Part shown: one piece after another, positions 45,588 through 48,025 of the stretch | Layout: every line of letters begins with the position of its first letter | Position numbering within the stretch: position 1 is the stretch's first letter | Origin: an uncultured Eubacterium sp. | Lineage (GTDB): Bacteria > Bacillota > Clostridia > Lachnospirales > Lachnospiraceae | DNA length: 48,025 nucleotides | Assembly: GCA_947178105.1 (NCBI GenBank) | Contig: CAMWXD010000030.1 | Location: 1 to 48,025, forward strand | Reading direction: 5' to 3' | The notes under the pieces: generated by a model | The model's database searches: none | The model's input: the letters and a program-made list of their open reading frames with translations, nothing else | Told to the model about the DNA's origin: nothing | Program-made: the position numbers and the translations under genes

Positions 45588-45608
45588 CAGCCTCACAAAT
45601 AATCCATC

Positions 45609-46571
45609 TCATGTCACTTCGTCCCCCAAAAACTCCTCAACAATAAATCTTGGCCTTCCCTTTGCCTCCAAATATATTTTTCCTATATATTCTCCAATAA
45701 TACCGATTGCCAGCAACTGCAACCCGCCAATTCCCCAAATGGATACAACAAGCGTAGCCCATCCCTCCACTGTATTGCCCATAAAATAGCCAATCAAATA
45801 ATGCAGGAGTAAAATCATACTAATTAGAAACAACAAAACACCTAATGATGAAATAAATCGTATTGGTTTTATCGTAAAAGATGTGATCCCATCCACTGCA
45901 AACGCAAGCATTTTTTTCAACGGATATTTTGACTTCCCAGCAAAACGCTGGAATCTTTCATATGTTACTATGCCCGTTTTAAATCCGATCATCGGAACCA
46001 TACCTCGCAGGAACAAATTTACTTCTTTAAAATCTCCCAAGCATTCCAGTGCCCTTTTGCTCATAAGCCGATAATCCGCATGATTGTATATCATCTCCAC
46101 ACCAAATTTACTCATAATGGTATAGAAACCTTCCGCTGTAAACTTTTTAAACAAAGAATCTGTCTCACGTGCATTTCTTACGCCATAAACAATGTCACAC
46201 CCTTCATAATACTGGTGCATAAACTGGTCAAGAACTTCAATATCATCTTGTAAATCAGCATCCATCGACACTACAGCATCGCACTCATTTTTAACTGTCA
46301 TAAGCCCTTCTAAAAGAGCGTTCTGATGCCCTCTGTTTCGCGACGACTTTATTCCAAGAACCATCTGGTCTTCCTGGTGCATTTTTTTTATAATATTCCA
46401 TGTCCCATCAAAAGATCCATCATCCACAAATACAATGCGGCTTGTATGTGAAATCAATCCAGAGCTAATCATCTCTTTTAATTTATGTTCCAACTGGTGC
46501 CTCGTTTCCTCTAGCACCTCTTCCTCATTGTAGCAGGGTATTACTATATACAGTTTGTCCGCTTTGTTCAT
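45609..46571 (-). CDS. GT2 glycosyltransferase, DPM1/GtrB-like, membrane-bound
   Basis: 320 residues. LYIVIPCYNEEEVLEETRHQ opens the GT-A fold; VFVDDGSFDGTW, KSSRNRGHQNALLEG and VVSMDADLQDDIEV follow. Two membrane helices (about 232-305) precede GEYIGKIYLEAKGRPRFIV, the same C-terminal signature as the next gene downstream. The likely acceptor is undecaprenyl phosphate; the sugar is unknown. It ends at 45609, just before the rfbF remnant, and begins 3 bp after the preceding glycosyltransferase gene, so the cluster is a tight operon. Confidence 0.88.
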   Translation of the reverse strand: MNKADKLYIVIPCYNEEEVLEETRHQLEHKLKEMISSGLISHTSRIVFVDDGSFDGTWNIIKKMHQEDQMVLGIKSSRNRGHQNALLEGLMTVKNECDAVVSMDADLQDDIEVLDQFMHQYYEGCDIVYGVRNARETDSLFKKFTAEGFYTIMSKFGVEMIYNHADYRLMSKRALECLGDFKEVNLFLRGMVPMIGFKTGIVTYERFQRFAGKSKYPLKKMLAFAVDGITSFTIKPIRFISSLGVLLFLISMILLLHYLIGYFMGNTVEGWATLVVSIWGIGGLQLLAIGIIGEYIGKIYLEAKGRPRFIVEEFLGDEVT

Positions 46572-46574
46572 AGA

Positions 46575-47417
46575 TCAATTACCTCTGTTATATTTTTTGA
46601 GAAATAGCAATCTTGCCATCGCCATAACTCTTACCACTATCTTAAATAAAAAGACATCCCATCTGTTAATCTTTATTCTTCCTAATTTTTGATGTTTTTC
46701 TATCATTCGATCGCTATCCTTAATCGAAGAATAAAAGGTTTTCGCATATAACCTGTGTGTCTCAGAAATATCTGACAATCGAAATTTCATAATATACACT
46801 TTTGAACATGCCACATCACCCAAATAGGAAAGCCTGATTCCAAAATCCCAATCTGGTGTGTAAAATAAGCCTGTATCATACTTCCCTATCTTATAAAAAT
46901 CTTTTGTACGGCAAAGTATATTCGGCGGTTCCGCATAAATATTTCTTCCCTTTAAGGACATCTTGGCATATTTTTCTCCATGTACAATTCTATTCTTTCG
47001 AAACCTTTTCCTGTTCTTAACAACGTTGCCTCCCGAATCTATCACTAAGCTATTTCCAACAGATAATGATGCGCTTGGATATTTCTTTAAAAGCTTTACC
47101 TGATTACTGACCGCACCTGCACACAATAAGTCATCTTGACACATCAGCTTTACAAATTCACCTGAAGCATAAGACACCGTCTTATTCCAGTTTCCTACCA
47201 GGCCATATTTTTTCTCATTTGCATATACTTTTATTCTTGAATCGTTAAAACACTTTACAATTTCCAAAGAATTGTCTGATGAACAGTCGTCATTAATAAT
47301 AATCTCCATCTGGGGATAATCCTGATCTAATACTGATTCCAGTGTTTCTTTTATAAATCTTGAACCATTATATAGAGGTATGCAAATACTTACTTTATCT
47401 TTTTCATACTTTTCCAT
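46575..47417 (-). CDS. GT2 glycosyltransferase (family A)
   Basis: 280 residues. The catalytic GT-A domain starts VSICIPLYNGSRFIKETLES with IIINDDCSSDNSLEIV and the metal-site-like KLMCQDDLLCAG. PDWDFGIRLSYLG follows, where the acceptor-site Asp pair is expected. It has no membrane helices except perhaps a C-terminal hydrophobic, basic segment (VFLFKIVVRVMAMARLLFLKK) that may bind the membrane. It probably adds one sugar to a lipid-linked repeat unit of a surface polysaccharide. The gene is AT-richer than the genes to the left, suggesting different ancestry of this locus. Confidence 0.85.
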   Translation of the reverse strand: MEKYEKDKVSICIPLYNGSRFIKETLESVLDQDYPQMEIIINDDCSSDNSLEIVKCFNDSRIKVYANEKKYGLVGNWNKTVSYASGEFVKLMCQDDLLCAGAVSNQVKLLKKYPSASLSVGNSLVIDSGGNVVKNRKRFRKNRIVHGEKYAKMSLKGRNIYAEPPNILCRTKDFYKIGKYDTGLFYTPDWDFGIRLSYLGDVACSKVYIMKFRLSDISETHRLYAKTFYSSIKDSDRMIEKHQKLGRIKINRWDVFLFKIVVRVMAMARLLFLKKYNRGN

Positions 47418-47460
47418 ATCTGTTTTCTCCCATAATTGCTATATCATAATCTGCCGAATC

Positions 47461-48025
47461 CTAAACTAGACAAATTTTTATCAAATTGTCTTCCATATAC
47501 ATAACATAAATATTTTTGCCTTCCATCCTTTTACTTTGCAGCTTTTCAAAAATATTTTCTGATATATCATACAGCTCATAGTCAACATTAATATCATGCA
47601 TATAAAAAATATCCCTCTGGTCTGTCAAAAGCAATGCCCATACTAAATCCCCATGATTAGGAATATATATTTTACATTCTTCTGGCTCCTCTAGGCTGGC
47701 AACTGCTTCATAGGCACTTTTACCGATCCGCATTGCCTCCATAAAAAATAACTGATCTGCATGAACCTGATATATATAATTATTCACTGTCGTAACAAAC
47801 AGGCTGGCTATAATCAGAATCTGCTGGAAAGAATTCGAAATTTCTATTTTTCCTGCACAATACATCACATATAAAATAAGTAACGTGTATGGTGCATACA
47901 ACTCCCTCATTTCAATCCTGGACGAAACTGCATAACATAAAATCGCTGCCCCTTCTAAAAAAATAAACAACAGCATTTTTTGAATTTCCATTTTCCTGTC
48001 TGCATAATTCTTTAAAATTTTCTGG
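47461..48025 (-). CDS. Membrane protein of the polysaccharide cluster (partial, N-terminus off the right edge)
   Basis: The frame is open from the right edge with no stop, so the real start lies outside; an in-frame ATG at 47991 is internal. The visible 187 residues have about three hydrophobic helices (LLFIFLEGAAILCYAVSS; YTLLILYVMYCAG; ILIIASLFVTTV), then a soluble C-terminal part of about 110 residues (IYIPNHGDLVWALLLTDQRD). Multi-helix membrane proteins with a C-terminal soluble domain occur in capsule and O-antigen loci. It may be a GT-C-like transferase or polymerase, but nothing confirms this. Confidence 0.65.
   Translation of the reverse strand, partial: QKILKNYADRKMEIQKMLLFIFLEGAAILCYAVSSRIEMRELYAPYTLLILYVMYCAGKIEISNSFQQILIIASLFVTTVNNYIYQVHADQLFFMEAMRIGKSAYEAVASLEEPEECKIYIPNHGDLVWALLLTDQRDIFYMHDINVDYELYDISENIFEKLQSKRMEGKNIYVMYMEDNLIKICLV

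Overview
The window looks like a chromosomal segment of a motile, probably spore-forming clostridium of the Lachnospiraceae type (Bacillota). The evidence is a type II fatty-acid cluster with FabK as the only enoyl reductase and an AccD-AccA fusion, a FabT-type MarR regulator, a spore-photoproduct-lyase homologue, a flagellin next to csrA, LytTR/GHKL two-component genes, a DUF6110 protein, and consistently strong AGGAGG-type ribosome binding sites. No rRNA, tRNA, CRISPR array, prophage or complete insertion sequence was recognised.

Layout, left to right. 1-3.3 kb: GH2 and membrane-anchored, domain-permuted GH3 glycosidases (minus strand; GH3 runs off the left edge). 3.4-8.3 kb: minus-strand row nucleosidase-like protein, SplB-like radical SAM protein, short-chain dehydrogenase, LytTR response regulator, GHKL histidine kinase, ended by a strong terminator. 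8.3-11.1 kb: antitoxin remnant, flagellin with a possible sigma-28 promoter and a leader carrying two candidate CsrA sites, then csrA. 11.5 kb: DUF1810 gene. 12.0-20.3 kb: fatty-acid operon acpP-fabK-fabD-fabG-fabF-fabZ-accDA-fabH-fabT. Its promoter is followed by three 16-bp direct repeats that look like FabT operators; accB and accC are absent. 20.4-25 kb: Uma2 pseudogene, lipoprotein, second Uma2 protein, membrane metallophosphoesterase, orphan HipA-like kinase.

25.0-30.9 kb: plus-strand beta-glucoside module (LacI regulator, then PTS EIIBCA, DUF4038/GH140-like protein and GH1 phospho-beta-glucosidase) with a promoter and a palindromic operator. 31-34.5 kb: third Uma2 gene, a 143-bp MITE-like element with an 8-bp target duplication, a ferredoxin-like aldo/keto reductase, an unknown 130-aa protein and a YhcC-type radical SAM protein. 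34.5-38.0 kb: a metal-homeostasis operon (feoA, divergent Fur, 26-aa membrane peptide, DUF6110 protein, P1B ATPase with Ser-Cys-Ala in place of Cys-Pro-Cys), with a palindrome over its -10 box and a Fur-like box upstream. 38-43.5 kb: M18 aminopeptidase, APC permease, zinc-ribbon protein, glycerate kinase and a broken Rpn-type gene. 43.7-48 kb: an AT-richer surface-polysaccharide cluster (rfbF, three GT2 glycosyltransferases, a membrane protein cut by the right edge) with an rfbF remnant that points to an old tandem duplication of a GT-rfbF pair.

The best candidates for something little described are the SCA-motif ATPase/DUF6110/micropeptide/divergent-Fur iron module and the PTS plus apiosidase-like plus GH1 operon. 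All calls come from reading the sequence; no database search was run.
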